This document shows positions 45,769-58,562 of a stretch of DNA of 64,000 nt, one piece after another. Positions within the stretch are counted from its first letter, which is position 1. Each line of letters begins with the position of its first letter. The stretch is from Sisyra terminalis (Eukaryota > Arthropoda > Insecta > Neuroptera > Sisyridae), in assembly GCA_958496175.1 (NCBI GenBank), contig OY292274.1:41922630-41986629 (forward strand), read 5' to 3'. The notes beneath the pieces were generated by a model. That model did not search any database. It was not told where the DNA came from and was given only the letters and a program-made list of their open reading frames with translations. A program made the position numbers and the translations under genes.

Positions 45769-47399
45769 ATGTCACAACAAATGGTGCTCGTGAAATCGGT
45801 CGGCGAAGCTGACCTTCTCCAACAGGCCTTAGTTGGTGTAACATGTGACGATTTACAAATTAACATCAAACCACATCTTGAATGTCAAAATGATTTCATC
45901 AACGTTTTACAGGTTTCGATTTAATTCTATTTATAATTTTTTATCATAATTTTATCATTACTTTAATTTCTAGCCTCAAAAACCCGATACGCCGATAATA
46001 AATTTAACGTCAGAGCAAGCTGCAGAGCTTGGTTTACAATTGGAAGTTGATAATACCGAAAAAACTACAACTATATCGAAAAATATTGAATCGTTGCCAA
46101 CGTTAGCTTTGGAAATTTTGAAAAATTTATCCTTCGATAATGATAAACCTTTAGGGTCAACTGAAAACCCCATTCAATTGGTCCAGCATGACGGTGTTTT
46201 GAAAAGGTACTGATTAATTTGAAAATGACTCAATCTTTAGTTATTTTTTACTTTCTAGTGTTCATCCAATTAACAATGATCAACTTAATGAAATTCAAAC
46301 CACGTTACAAAGTCAACAAATCATTAAAGAAACGCAATTAAACCAACTTAATGGATGTTCTGTGAACATAATAAGCAATCCTGAAACCCACACACGAGTT
46401 ATATACCGAACAGTGTTTCCCGAAGACGTAGATCTGCAAACACCTCGAAGAGGTCGGCCAATAAAGCGAGGCCGGCCGAAAAGAGGCTTAGAAAAATCAC
46501 GAGAACCATCTCCGATCCCTGTACTTAAGCCAATTCGCACTCGGTCCGGTCGAGTCACAAAGCCTCCTCGACACAAAAATTTCCATTTGGTCAATCCAAA
46601 TGAAAGTCCAGAAAAAGAAAGCGTCGGACTAGTTCCTGAGGTTAATAACACCAAAAGTAATTCTCCAACCCCTATGGAACAAAATACAAAATCTGTTCCC
46701 GTTTTTTACAACTTACCGCCTCAAAAACGAAATGTTGCATCACAATTTCGGTGTCCCACCTGTAAAAAAGTCTATTTAGGTTATGCGAAAATGGAACGCC
46801 ACATCCGACTATTTCCAGACCACGGACCAATACCTTTTCGTCGAAAATCAATCTCCCTGTGGGACCTTGCGTTAAAACAAGCAGCAGTTAAATCAGCACC
46901 CCAAGGCGGAAAAGTCCTATCATTGCTAAACGAATTTTCTACGATGGTCTCAAAACTTCAAGGAGTATGTTCACAAATATTAAAACCGGCAAATTTGAGC
47001 GATCAAAATTTCGAAGTTGACGAAAATTTGGCTCTTCTACTCCGAATACCTGCTGGAAAATACTCAATTGACGAATCGACCCTGTTTCCTATCGATTTCC
47101 GATCGAATTTCATGAAGAAAACTCAAGAGGTCAAAGTAGATACGAATCAAATTCTCGATGAGCCGAATCAACTAACGCTAATAAACTCTAACGAAAACGA
47201 CAATTTAATATTACAAGACGATACGGGACAGGTTATTTTAAACGATGCCAATCAATCGGATGAAATGATCAGCGTAGATCAGCTCGTTAATGAGCGCTTA
47301 CATAATTTAACGGCGGCCGAATTAGAACCCCCTAGCTTATCATCACATCCCTTAAGCTTAGATTTATCGTTAGACTTATTTCAATTTAATCCTAGTTAG
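45769..47399 (+). CDS. C2H2 zinc-finger protein with AT-hook motifs (ZNF839-like)
   Basis: Three exons (45769-45912, 45974-46206, 46259-47399) join in phase to a 505-aa protein. The introns are only 61 and 52 bp. The first Met is used; a second in-frame Met follows four codons later. Two GRP cores (RRGRPIKRGRPKRG) at about residues 150-165 are AT-hook-like minor-groove DNA-binding motifs. One C2H2 finger follows: FRCPTCKKVYLGYAKMERHI, with the second His in RLFPDHGP. The C-terminal third is acidic and Asn/Asp/Gln-rich. A single finger with the GYAKMERHIRxFPDHGP context recalls the ZNF839 group, from memory of the family. It is presumably a nuclear DNA-associated factor, but its function is not known from sequence. 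AATAAA follows at 47459. Confidence 0.85.
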
Positions 47400-47458
47400 T
47401 TTTGTATTTTTATTTTTATAAATCATTTTCTATATAAAAGAAATTATATTTCCAAAGA

Positions 47459-47464
47459 AATAAA
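47459..47464 (+). terminator. Polyadenylation signal of the zinc-finger gene
   Basis: AATAAA lies 60 bp after the stop codon, in the short gap before fumarase. Confidence 0.55.
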
Positions 47465-47710
47465 ACGTATTTATTGAATTTTGACTTGATTTTTTTTTCA
47501 ATTTGCAAAACATACTAAATGAATCATACAAAAGTGAAAGGAATTGTGACAAAGTAGTTGAATTCATCCCCACCGCTGTTTTGTATTTTATTTTTTCATA
47601 GAAACCAACGAAGTTGTGGTCTTATCAAGAAAAGTATAAATAATAAATAAAACTTGATCTTAAGTTTTTTTTTTATGTTGATTCCAGTTCAAGGAAATAC
47701 GCATTAGAAA

Positions 47711-50700
47711 ATGTCCGACGAGGAGGTAACCAATGAAGAGGTAAGAAGATATTTAATATTATTTTCTTCATTGCAATAATCAAATTCAATTAAAGCAAGT
47801 TTCAACTCTCCAAATATTAACTGAAAAATTAAAAAACTACGAATTCGTTTTAAAAATGTCAAATTTAAATTAGGCTCTTGATAAAACAGAACACTATTTT
47901 TCCGTAGCTGTCATGCAAGGATTTTGATTCGGGAAATTGAATATTACTTTTATAAGGAAAACATTTTTTTAAATTAAATTAATATGTCGGTGAAACTGTT
48001 TAATTTATCACGTTCGACATCATTCATTCTTCGACATAGTTTTCCAAATCAGAAACTCTTTCAATTATCTGCTCGCACGGTTTAAACCAAACCGATTATG
48101 TAAGAACTTACGAAATTTGCTGAAACTATTTAATTTTTAGGCTGCTGGCTTCCGAGTGGAGCAAGATACTTTCGGAGAACTAAAAGTTCCCAACGACAAA
48201 TACTATGGGGCTCAAACAGTGCGCTCGACCATCAATTTCCCGATCGGAGGCGACCCGGAAAGAATGCCAGTAAGGGAAAAGCAAAAACAACCTTAATTTA
48301 TTATTAAATAGAGAAAAATTATATATGAAAATATTCCAACAAATTAACTTTGCCCTTCTACTTACATATTTCGATTGCCAAACAGTTGGTTTTCGGCCTC
48401 AAAGTTATTAATCCACTTAAACGATTACATATTAAACACATAAAGTTAGTTCACTATTTTTGAAATTAAATGAATCAAATCACATTTTAGTAACCCTAAC
48501 CAAAATAAAACCATACTAATCCTTTTAGTTACCCGTCATTATTGGAATGGGAATTCTGAAGAAAGCAGCCGCTATCGTCAATAAGGATTATGGTCTCGAT
48601 CCAAAGATTTCGGACGCCATAAGTGCAGCTGCGGATGAAGTCATCTCCGGAAAACTGTACCATGATCATTTCCCACTGGTCATTTGGCAAACTGGGTCGG
48701 GGACGCAAACGAATATGAATACCAACGAAGTAATCAGTAACAGAGCAATTGAAATTTTGGGAGGAAAATTGGGTTCAAAAGACCCGGTACATCCTAACGA
48801 CCACGTTAATAAGAGTCAAAGTAGCAACGACACGTTTCCGACAGCAATGCATATTGCGGTCGCTATGGAACTCAATTGCCGTCTTTTACCTTCATTGAAG
48901 ATGTTGCACGACGCTCTCTTAGCGAAGGAAAAAGCCTTCACAAAAATTATCAAAATCGGCAGGTAAGCTTAAAAAAAATAAACAATGTTACACTTGCCGC
49001 TACTTTTCCTTAATTATCTCTCGTTCTAACAAAATTATAACATTTAAGCTTTATAATTTCATGGATCAACTCTAAGTTTAGCATAAAAGATAGACTTTAT
49101 TCGAAAATATCTTATATATTAAGATTATTAATCGATGAGACGTTATCGTTGGTGCAGAGAAATATTCTCTCTCACTTCATCCGCATCCATTCCATGCATA
49201 TTACAACTTCAAAGCTCAACAGATCTCGCTCACTAACTCTTTTCCACCAAAATTACATTTCGTTGCAGTTAAAGCAGCTGATCTCTATCCGTTATACTTT
49301 CCGTTAGGATCGAACCTTACGAGTTCTACACTAGTCCTCTTAATGTATTTACACTGTTCTTAATTAAAAAAATTTGCTAAAGTCTCTTTTAGCACAGTCA
49401 AATCTGGCAACATTGTATTTTCTACTTTGATTTTTATTCTATTTGAAATTTTTTTGTTAATTTAATTTCTATATGGTATATTTTTTTTCTTTTGTGGCTA
49501 AATTTTCATTAGAGCCTGATTTATTCGCGAATTAAATTAAAAACCAAGTAAATAATGCAACTTTGTCAGATTTGATTGTACTAAAAGGGACTTGAGCCAA
49601 TAATTTAATAGTTTAGCTAATTAATATGGTAGCCAAAAAGATTACAAAATAGACTAATAACTGATTGCTAGACATTGCTTGAATTTTTTGGAATAATTTA
49701 TCGTAAAAGTTTATAAAAATTTATCTTGAACAAATTGTGTTATATTTGTACAATTAAGACCTAAGGGCAAAATGCTACATATTTTGGATTCTCAAATTTC
49801 GATCGTTCTTAAACATTGAACTAATATCCTCAATTTTTAATACTTCCTCAATAATTATTTTTAACATAATGTTTTTACCTCAATTTAACTTTTAAGAAAC
49901 CAATCTGATTGTAACAGTGTTCTTATCTGTTTACCATATTGTGGTAATGCACAAATGCTTATCTATTATGACTTATTTTTCAAACAATTTATATCAATAT
50001 AATTTATATCAAATTTTTGCATTCCCTGATTATTTTTATGTGTCAACACTGCTGTTTCAACTGAAAGTCATAAAGAAATATAAAAGAAAATCGTAAAGAT
50101 GAAAATATAGGTATTTGTTTTCCATTTTTAGAACTCACACACAAGACGCGACTCCTTTGACTTTGGGCCAAGAATTTAGTGGGTATCGCCAACAAATTGC
50201 TTTCGGAATCGATCGTATCAATGCAACGCTTCCACGTCTTTATTTCCTCGCAATTGGTGGTACTGCTGTTGGCACCGGACTGAACACTCGAGTTGGATTC
50301 GCTGAAAAGTGCGCCGAAGAAATTTCCAAGCTCACTGGCCTTCCATTCAAAACAGCCCCAAATAAATTCGAGGCTCTAGCCTGCCACGATGCTCTCATCG
50401 AAGTTTCCGGAGCCCTAAATGTTTTGGCTGCTTCTTTGATGAAAATTGCCAATGATATTCGATTTTTGGGCTCTGGCCCGCGATGCGGTCTTGGTGAACT
50501 GTCGCTGCCAGAAAACGAACCCGGAAGTTCTATAATGCCAGGAAAAGTAAACCCAACTCAGTGTGAGGCTATCACGATGGTCGCAGCGCAAGTTATGGGG
50601 AACCATGTTGCCGTTACGGTTGGAGGCTCAAATGGTCATTTTGAGTTGAACGTCTTTAAGCCGGTTATGGTTGCCAATGTTTTACAGTCCATTCGACTGA

Positions 50701-50966
50701 TCGGAGATAGTTGTAAGTCGTTCACGGAACACTGCGTCGAAGGAATCGTTGCCAACGAAGCGCGAATCGCCAACATCCTCAAAGAAAGCTTAATGTTGGT
50801 CACGGCATTGAATCCCCACATTGGTTACGACAAGTCGGCTAAAATTGCCAAAACGGCGCACAAAGAAGGTACGACCTTAAAAGAAGCCGCTCTTAAACTA
50901 GGCTACTTAAACGAGAAACAATTTGATGAATGGGTTCGACCAGAAAAAATGTTGGGTCCGAATTAA
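47711..50966 (+). CDS. FH: Fumarate hydratase (class II fumarase)
   Basis: This enzyme interconverts fumarate and L-malate in the TCA cycle (mitochondria) and in cytosolic and nuclear fumarate metabolism. Exons 47711-47740, 48141-48269, 48529-48962 and 50132-50966 join in phase to 475 aa, the usual length. Visible motifs are GSGTQTNMN (about residue 109), HPNDHVN (141-147), SSNDTFPT (151-158), RTHTQDATP with the catalytic His (198-206) and the superfamily signature [11 protein letters not shown] (329-339) with the catalytic Ser. The start used here ([10 protein letters not shown]) is acidic and preceded by an in-frame TAG at 47705, so this form has no targeting peptide. An alternative first exon at 47984-48079 supplies one. 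An acceptor-like TTGATTCCAG at 47678-47687 suggests a noncoding upstream exon. Intron 3 carries MITE M4. AATAAA lies at 50986-50991. Confidence 0.96.
47984..48079 (+). CDS. FH: Alternative first exon of fumarase encoding a mitochondrial presequence
   Basis: An ATG at 47984 opens 32 codons that end exactly at a GT (48080) in phase 0, which is what the acceptor at 48141 needs. The peptide begins [20 protein letters not shown] and ends LFQLSART. It has no acidic residue, several Arg/Lys and many Ser/Leu/Phe, as in a mitochondrial targeting peptide. The join would read ...[14 protein letters not shown]. Reading through instead of splicing gives Val and then stop, so the exon makes sense only if spliced. 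The donor (ACG|GTTTAA) is weak and the intron would be 61 bp. The predicted mitochondrial form is 497 aa. This is inference from sequence. Confidence 0.72.
49375..49598. mobile_element. MITE family M, copy M4, in fumarase intron 3
   Basis: It starts TGCTAAAGTCTCTTTTAGCA and ends CTAAAAGGGACTTGAGCC. The internal CAAATCTGGCAACATTG matches the family. Flanking duplications are not clear. Confidence 0.75.
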
Positions 50967-51118
50967 TTTGTATTTAAATTGTAAAAATAAAATTTATACT
51001 TGAAAACATTAAACCTTTTTATCTTTCTCGTACCCTTTCTCAATTTCTTCAAGGTTATCAGTTAATAAAGGTTATCGATATTTTTGCGTAGTATTTTCGG
51101 TTTAATATTTTAGTCAAA

Positions 51119-52208
51119 ATGTTTCGGAACGTTGTATCTACACAAAAGTTACATTTACAAAGATTGTTCCATAAGAATGTCAGTATCTTGGGAGTACCAT
51201 TTGAAAAAGGGCAAATGCGGCTCGGAGTTGAAAGCGGACCGAAAGTTATTCGAGATTATGGGTTAATTAAATCTCTTAAAACTATTGGTATGTAATTGCA
51301 TTTAGTTAAGACTAAGTTAAATTAAAGAGATTTTGTGCTTATTTTTAGATGGTTTAGAAGTTGAGGATATTGGTGACTTAAACTATGAACCAGAAAAGAA
51401 TTTAAATGATGTCAAGAATATGCAGAATTTGAATCATGTGGCTTCATGTATGAAATTAGTATCACAAAAAGTTCAAAATGTTATTAAACAGAATAAATTG
51501 TGTGTGACTCTTGGTGGTGATCATGCTGTAGGAATTGGAACAGTTGATGGACATGTTAATGTTAAAGAAGATGATGTTTCGGTTGTTTGGATCGACGCTC
51601 ATGCCGATCTAAACACAAATTTTACATCACCATCGGGAAACATTCACGGAATGTCGTTAGGCTTACTAATTCGTGAGCTCTCTGACTACTGGCCCTACTT
51701 ACCAGGAATGGATTGGCAAAAACCGTTATTATCTCTTCGAAATATTGCTTATATTGGTCTTCGTTCGGTCGATTCGTATGAACGACTTCTGATTGACAAA
51801 TTTGGAATTACTGCATTTGCCATGGAGGACATTGAACATCTCGGAATTACAACTGTGGTTCAATTAGCTCTTAACAAAATCGATCCAAAGGGTACCCGAT
51901 CAATTCACGTTAGCTTTGATATTGACTCCCTTGATTCGTTGGAGGCCCCTAGTACCGGTACGGCCGTTAGAGGTGGATTAACATTACGAGAGGGAATTTC
52001 TGCAATCGAACAAATTCACAGAACGGGACGTCTTAATGCCTTGGATCTCGTGGAAGTCAATCCAAAAATTGGGACGGAAAAGGACATTCAAAAAACAGTC
52101 GAGGCTGCTATTCATATTATAATGGCAGCCTGTGGTCATCAAAGACGTGGATTGATCTCGCAGTACAATCAAGAAATTCCATTGCAAACAATTCCAACAA
52201 AAACATAA
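51119..52208 (+). CDS. arg: Arginase
   Basis: Arginase hydrolyses L-arginine to ornithine and urea. Exons 51119-51287 and 51349-52208 join in phase 1 to 342 aa; the intron is 61 bp. The manganese ligands of the ureohydrolase family are visible: His in GGDHAVGIG (112-118), Asp/His/Asp in WIDAHADLNT (137-146), and two Asp in SFDIDSLD (245-252). The substrate-loop GNIHG (153-157) with its His, and EVNP (292-295), are also present. SLDS replaces the common ALDP, a small deviation next to the second metal motif. The N-terminus (MFRNVVSTQKLHLQRLFHKN) is basic and free of acidic residues, so import into mitochondria is likely. The start lies only 152 bp after the fumarase stop, so the promoter must be very short or overlap the fumarase 3' end. 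Confidence 0.95.
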
Positions 52209-52444
52209 TAACTAACTACTATTGTATAAATAGACATTGTTTTTATTCTAATTTACAATAACTTTAAATACTTCATAAAAAGATTACAAATGGAATATTA
52301 TTAATTTGTTGTAAATGTATGATTATTGAATTTTTATATTTCTTCTAACTCCGAGTTAAGTTTTATTTTTTTATTTATTTATTATTCTTTACTTCTTAAT
52401 TTATTTGATGAAGTTCATTTAGACACTGTTTTAAAGCTTAATTA

Positions 52445-53029
52445 GGGGATACTACGATTCTTCTGGCACCACGGAATTAATAACGGATTTTTCAGTTCTC
52501 GTCGAAATAAAACGAAAATAAAGAATAAAATTTTTCGGTATCTCGCTTAGTTTACGAAATATCGATACTTAAAAAGTATTTTTTTTTTTAGACGGATTTT
52601 CATGATAAAAAGGGTAAATGCTTTCAACCGTAACTTCACGGACTTTTTTCTCCTAAAAAAGTTATAAATAAGGGGTACAGGGACGAAGCCCCGGTGGGGG
52701 TTGGGGGACCCCCCCTTAAATAAAATTGAGATGATTATTTAATTATGGCCTAGTTGACTTACTCCCGAATTAAACTAAAAACAAAATTAAAAATGTAATA
52801 TTGCCAGGTATGAGCGACGAAGCTCCCCAACCATCACCGGGGCTTTGCCCCTGGACCCCTTGTTTATAGTTCTTTGGCACAAAAAAATTGGTGGAGCTAC
52901 GGTTGCAAGCATTTACCTTCTTCTTCTATGAAAATCCAAAGAAATTCGTCTAAAAAGGAGAAAAACAAATTTTTAATCAATAAGAATCCGTCGCTAAATC
53001 ATGGTACCGGAAGAATTGTAGTTTTACCC
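52445..53029. mobile_element. MITE family X, copy X2, between arginase and symplekin
   Basis: Inverted arms start GGGGATACTACGATTCTTCT and end CGGAAGAATTGTAGTTTTAC followed by CC. The core inverted repeat GCCCCGGTGGGGGTTGGGG / CCCCAACCATCACCGGGGC is strongly GC-rich. It is homologous to X1. It occupies about half of the arginase-symplekin gap. Confidence 0.85.
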
Positions 53030-53432
53030 ATAAATAGATTTTAAGGATTCTTATATTGCAAATAAGGATACTTTTACAACCAACAATTACATTTTCTATT
53101 AAATTCAAATAAAAGCTCTTAATTTTTAATGAATTAGTTTACTCTTACTAAAAACATTTGAGACTAAAAGAATTTAATAAAAAAATTCTATGATATTTGA
53201 AAAATGGCGCCGAATTAGTATTGAGTTTTGCCAACTGCAATGCGTCATCTGTGAAATGTTACTAATTAACATTTGGTAATTTTTGGTATCATGTCAGAGA
53301 ATCATTAATCGATATTTTGTAGCTTTTTTAATTAATACTACATTCACAATTTAGCTCTTCAAACCGAGGCTGCGCCCCTCTTAAATTACAACAAATGAAC
53401 CAAATAATTCCGTAACGCACACAAGAAACAAA

Positions 53433-56400
53433 ATGTTTTACGGAAACAATAATCCCGACAATGATAGGGTAAACGACAAAATGAGGTTATATCCACACAA
53501 CTAAGCGGGAAAATTGAATTTTACAGATTGTCGAGTGGATCAATAATGCCGCTTTATTGACCAACGGTCCTGACAAACTCAATCTTTTGTACAAAGTCCA
53601 GGAAGTCGTGTTGAATAAAACACCGTCGCTGTTATTGAAATTATTGTCTGATATTCTTGCTTTTACGACTGACCGAAATGGTGACGTTCGAAAATGGTTG
53701 GTGGGATTCATCGAAGAAGCCTGGTAAGTAAATATTAATTCCGTATTGGTATTAACTAAAATAATTTTAATTTAGCAAAATCAATGAAAATGTGTTCATT
53801 ATCGTTATGCCGAATCTTCATATGCTGTTATGCGATGAAATTATTCAAGTTCAAAAACGGGTGATCCAAGCAGCCAATTCGATTTATAGAAATATGCTCA
53901 CTTGGTTCGCCAAAGCACCTCAAGTTACGGATGCAATGGAGCAAGTTTGGGTTCGCTTCACGAACATTAAAGTATTTTTTTTTAATTTATAAAATATAAA
54001 AGAGAACGTAACCAAAACTATTTTAGGTTGAAATTATAAATATGATCGATAGCGATAACGATGGCATTCGAACCCATTCTGTCAAATTCCTCGAAGGTGT
54101 CGTTCTTCTACAAACTTACTCGGAACCATTGCTTCCAAGAAAAGACAAGGAATTCTCTCTAGATGATGTTCCCCTTACGCTCAAATTCGCTAGGCGCCGA
54201 AAACTCGAAGAAGAAGCAAAGTAAGTCAAGAAAAAAACTATAAAAAGGTGAAAATAAAATTGCTTTTTTTTCAGTCATATTTTTAATTTATTGGTAAAAT
54301 TCCACAACTCGCCTCATATAAGCAGTGTCAACTTAATGGCCTGTATGGGAGCTCTTTGTACCATCGCAAAGTCAAGACCTGAATTCATGCAACGTGTTGT
54401 TGGAGCCTTGGAAGCTGTACATAATAATCTACCACCAACTCTCACTCCATCCCAAGTTAATTCAGTTAAAAAACATTTGAAACTACAACTTTTAAATTTA
54501 CTGAAAAATCCTTGTTCACTCGACGTTCATCCAACATTGACGACCCTTTTGACCGAACTAGGTTCCAGTAATCAAGAAATTAGTCGAGCGATTCCGAAAA
54601 TCGATGATCAAACCCGTAAAAAGATATTGAAACGCTATGCAGAACAGGTTGTGCAAGTTCCAGCGAAACGACTTCGCCTAGACCCCGAAATAAATCTGGA
54701 TCATGACGAAATTGATCCTCTCAAGAAAAATGAACAATTTATTGTCGATAATTTAAATATTGATACAGTTATTCAAATTGTAATTGCTTCAATGCCAAAT
54801 CTTCCAACTTCGATGCCTGCACATTTTAATAACAATTATTCACCGATAACCAATGCTGGAACTAATGCTCAAATACGAAACTTAGCATCACTGTTAGCAT
54901 CGCAATTCTATGAAGCTGGAGTCGGCCCTGGAGGCAGTGCTCCGCTGAAGGAGACCCTACCGAGGGTTATCCGCGATGATAGAATTTCTAAATCGAAAGA
55001 AATTCTTACCGAAGACTCTAAAGAAAATATTGTTAAAAATAAAGACGAAGACAAATTACAACGGAAAGTTAAAGTTAAAACGATCCGATTAGACCAAGTC
55101 ACAAAACCGTTAACGTTGGATATTCGAGATGAAATGCTCGTTAAATCTGTAACTAGAATTTTGAGGTCCGAACAAGCAGCATCTCGAGCGGGTGCTAATA
55201 TCTTACGCAATAAAATTCTTACAACTTTAGCATCAACTTTCGGAGTCAATGTACGAGAAACAATCTTGAATTTTATTCTCAGCGACATGAAATCTCAAGT
55301 AGATATCGCACTTGCGTGGCTTTACGAAGAATACAGTTTTATGCAGGGATTCAATCGCATGGCATCTGTTTTGCGTCGCGAAGAAAAACCTGATCAAAGT
55401 TACAATAATTTGTTATGTTCTCTTTTGATGCAGCTAGAAAAAGATACACGGGATCGTGATTTTTTACTTTCAAAAATCTTTTATGAGGCTCCACTGATCA
55501 CCGAAGAAGCTGTTGAAATGTTGAAGCAAATATGTGTGGATGAGAGTCGGGCTGCAATTGGAATGAATTTGCTCCACCAATTAGTATATCGACGCCCAAC
55601 AAAGTCTTCAACATTTGTTTCAGTTTTACTACATCTTACTGCTCATGAAAATTCAATGGTACGTGATGAAGCCACTAATCACATTATAAAATTGTTTGAT
55701 CGCGAAGATTTAAGCAGCGTCATAGAAGAACAAGCAATAGTTTATTTAAATTTTTTAACTCAGCCACAACCGCCTCCAATCCTCTTCGGAGAAGATCGTG
55801 GAAGACCCAAACTTGTGGACACATGGAACGATGAAACTTGTAAAGCTTGCTTATATTTATATTTGGCGTTACTACCAATCAAAGAAATTCTAATTCATGA
55901 GTTGTCTCGAGTTTATACTCAAACTTCTGCAGACATTAAAAGAATGATTTTACGACTTCTTGAGCCACCGATTCGCACGATGGGAATGGATTCACCCGAG
56001 TTGTTGGCTTTGGTGGAAAGTTGCCCTAAAGGGGCAGAAACGTTGGTGACTCGAGTGATTCACATTTTGACCGATAAAGGCCCTCCAAGTGCTGTTTTAG
56101 TTGCTAAAGTTCGTGAATTGTACCAAACTCGAGTCTCAGATGTTCGATTTTTAATTCCGGTGCTAAACGGTTTGAACAAGAAAGAGATAATTGCAGCATT
56201 ACCGAAATTAATAAAATTAAATCCTGTGGTTGTTAAAGAAGTTTTTAATCGATTATTAACGGGACACAATGAAGGACCGATTACTCCAGCCGAGTTATTG
56301 ATTGCGTTGCATACTATTGACCCCGCCAAGGCTGATTTAAAAACAACTATGAAGGCTACATCCTTGTGTTTCAGCGAAAAATCGATATATACTCAAGAAG

Positions 56401-56846
56401 TATTGGCTGTTGTGATGCAGCAGTTGATGGAACAAAATCCATTACCGACTCTCTTAATGCGGACTGTAATTCAGTCATTGTCGCTCTATCCTCGATTGTC
56501 CGGTTTTGTTATGAATATTCTTCAACGGTTAATTCTCAAGCAAGTTTGGAAGCAAAAGGTTGTGTGGGAAGGTTTTATTAAGTGTTGTCAGCGAACGAAA
56601 CCGCAAAGTTTTCAAGTTATTTTGCAATTGCCGGCTACACAATTAACTGAAGCGTTAACAATCTGTCCAGATTTAAGAACCCCATTATTAGAACATATTC
56701 AGGCTTTTAGCGACACCCAACGTGCTCATTTACCATCGTGGGTGATGGACGTGCTTACTGGACGAGAGGTAGAACAAGAACTACGTATTAAAGCGGAACC
56801 GACGGCTGCAATGCCAAACGAACCACTTCCTCCAGGAATGGACTAA
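53433..56846 (+). CDS. Sym: Symplekin (pre-mRNA 3'-end processing scaffold)
   Basis: Symplekin is the nuclear scaffold of the core cleavage complex that joins CPSF and CstF in polyadenylation and histone mRNA 3'-end processing. Exons 53433-53468, 53527-53723, 53776-53971, 54027-54220 and 54275-56846 join in phase to 1064 aa, close to insect homologues. The introns are all under 60 bp. The N-terminal HEAT-repeat domain is recognisable from IVEWINNAALLT, DVRKWLVGFIEEAC, VIQAANSIYRNML and IRTHSVKFLEGVV. The conserved C-terminal symplekin domain lies in the last exon (ALLPIKEILIHELSRVY, LIPVLNGLNKKEI, GPITPAELLIALHTID). A long charged linker sits between them. The protein ends in EPLPPGMD. Translation starts at MFYGNNNPDND; the 12-codon first exon is the least certain part. 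Confidence 0.95.
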
Positions 56847-58562
56847 GATAGCATAATTATCAGTTATTTGAATGATTTAATTTTAAAATAAGATAAGTGT
56901 ATAATTAAATATAAATTATATATTATTGTAATTTTTTATTCACTTTTCTAACTTTTAGTGACGTTACAGTTATCAGTTCATTATTTTGTAGGTATTATTA
57001 TTTAGCCATTGAAAATTAATATCCTTTAAACTTAATAATGAATCAAATATTCTTTTTTATTAGCCATTTCATTGGTCAACAATGGCCAATAATGTTATAA
57101 ATTAAAAGGAATCAATGCAATGATAAAAAAATAATTTTTGGTGGTTCAACAAGTTGCAGATTAAAAAAGTGAGATAACTACTAGGAATAAATTAATTTGA
57201 GAAAGTCTAATTCCCTGATAATAAAATAATTGAACAATAAATTATGTATTATCAACACATATTTCGTGTACTACATTTTTAAAGCTAAGCATATTTATCA
57301 ATTGAGATATACATCTTTCATCATAATTGCGTAAGTGAATACAGTCGTCCTGATCAGTTCCCTCTTTCGATTTGCTGTTTATTATGATATAATATGACAG
57401 AAAGTAATTTACAATGTTTAATTGACCTCAAAAATTATAATTACTAACATTTTTAAGCTCAATTTCCAAAGATCATCTTTCCACTTGTTGAATTTTAGAA
57501 TAACCAATTTGCTATTCGTTCAACCAACTTGAAATCGTTTGCAACGGCAAAACAGGTAGAACTTTCCCGAAAGAAGTTAAATTTGAGAATCTATTTTTGT
57601 TTACCATTAAAATTCTACTAATACAAGGAACACTATTGTTTATATTCTCTTCTTATTTTGTCATCCGTCATATATATACGCATGTGATGTTTTAGAAAAT
57701 TTTATATACGTGATACATTTTCAATTCGCGGGGGTTCAAAAAGTCTTCGCTCTTAGTACGTTACTTGCTTCAATATTAAAATCCTTAGTGACCGTTGCAA
57801 AATATATCGTTGATATATCGACTTTTTCATTGTTTTATCATAATCCGTCACAATCGGTGTATAATCATTCGTTTAAATTTTTTAAAAACGTCATTTATTT
57901 ATTGTATAATATGCCTTTAAATCTTTTAAAGTAAATTTATTGGATGAGACCTCAAAACAATAATATTTACATCACTTATAATGAATTATAACTGTAAACT
58001 AAATGTAGGTATGTAGATTGATACAAACAGTCACATTTGAAATGTATCAAAAGGAAAAAAAATATAAGCAGAAAGAGCATATTTAAATAACTAAAAATTA
58101 GGAATGAAAATTATACTATGTGAATATATTCATTTTTATTATAATTTTGTATAGTTCCCTTTGTAATATATTTCTCTATACTTTTGTTAAAATCAAAGCT
58201 TTAAGTAATTGTAAGCAGTAGTATTAAGAGGCTTGTAAGAGTTAAGTGGAGGAAGGATTCTAAGGCTGGAAAAATGCCTTATTGTAATTAAATTAATAAA
58301 ACTTTTAATTTTATCGATTAAATTTGAAGAAAATCATCGTTAGTTTTTTTAAATACTTAAATTGAATTTAAACCTTTCATAAAAAGAATAATAAGAATTA
58401 AGTTAAGTATTTTCGGTTTAGTTTTTTAAACTTAACCTAAAATTATATTTCGAAAAAGATAATATCGAAATAAGAAATTTAGTGAAATATTAATGGGATA
58501 TTTGGTTTGAGGTTTCATTTTGTTTCTTCTAAATATTTATTAATTTAGTTCCTAACTTTACA
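56847..58562. other. Symplekin-HIRA intergenic region
   Basis: This 1.7 kb of AT-rich DNA must contain the symplekin polyadenylation site and the HIRA promoter. No RNA gene, repeat with visible ends or conserved open frame was seen. A 74-codon frame at 57710-57934 shows no motif. Confidence 0.4.
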
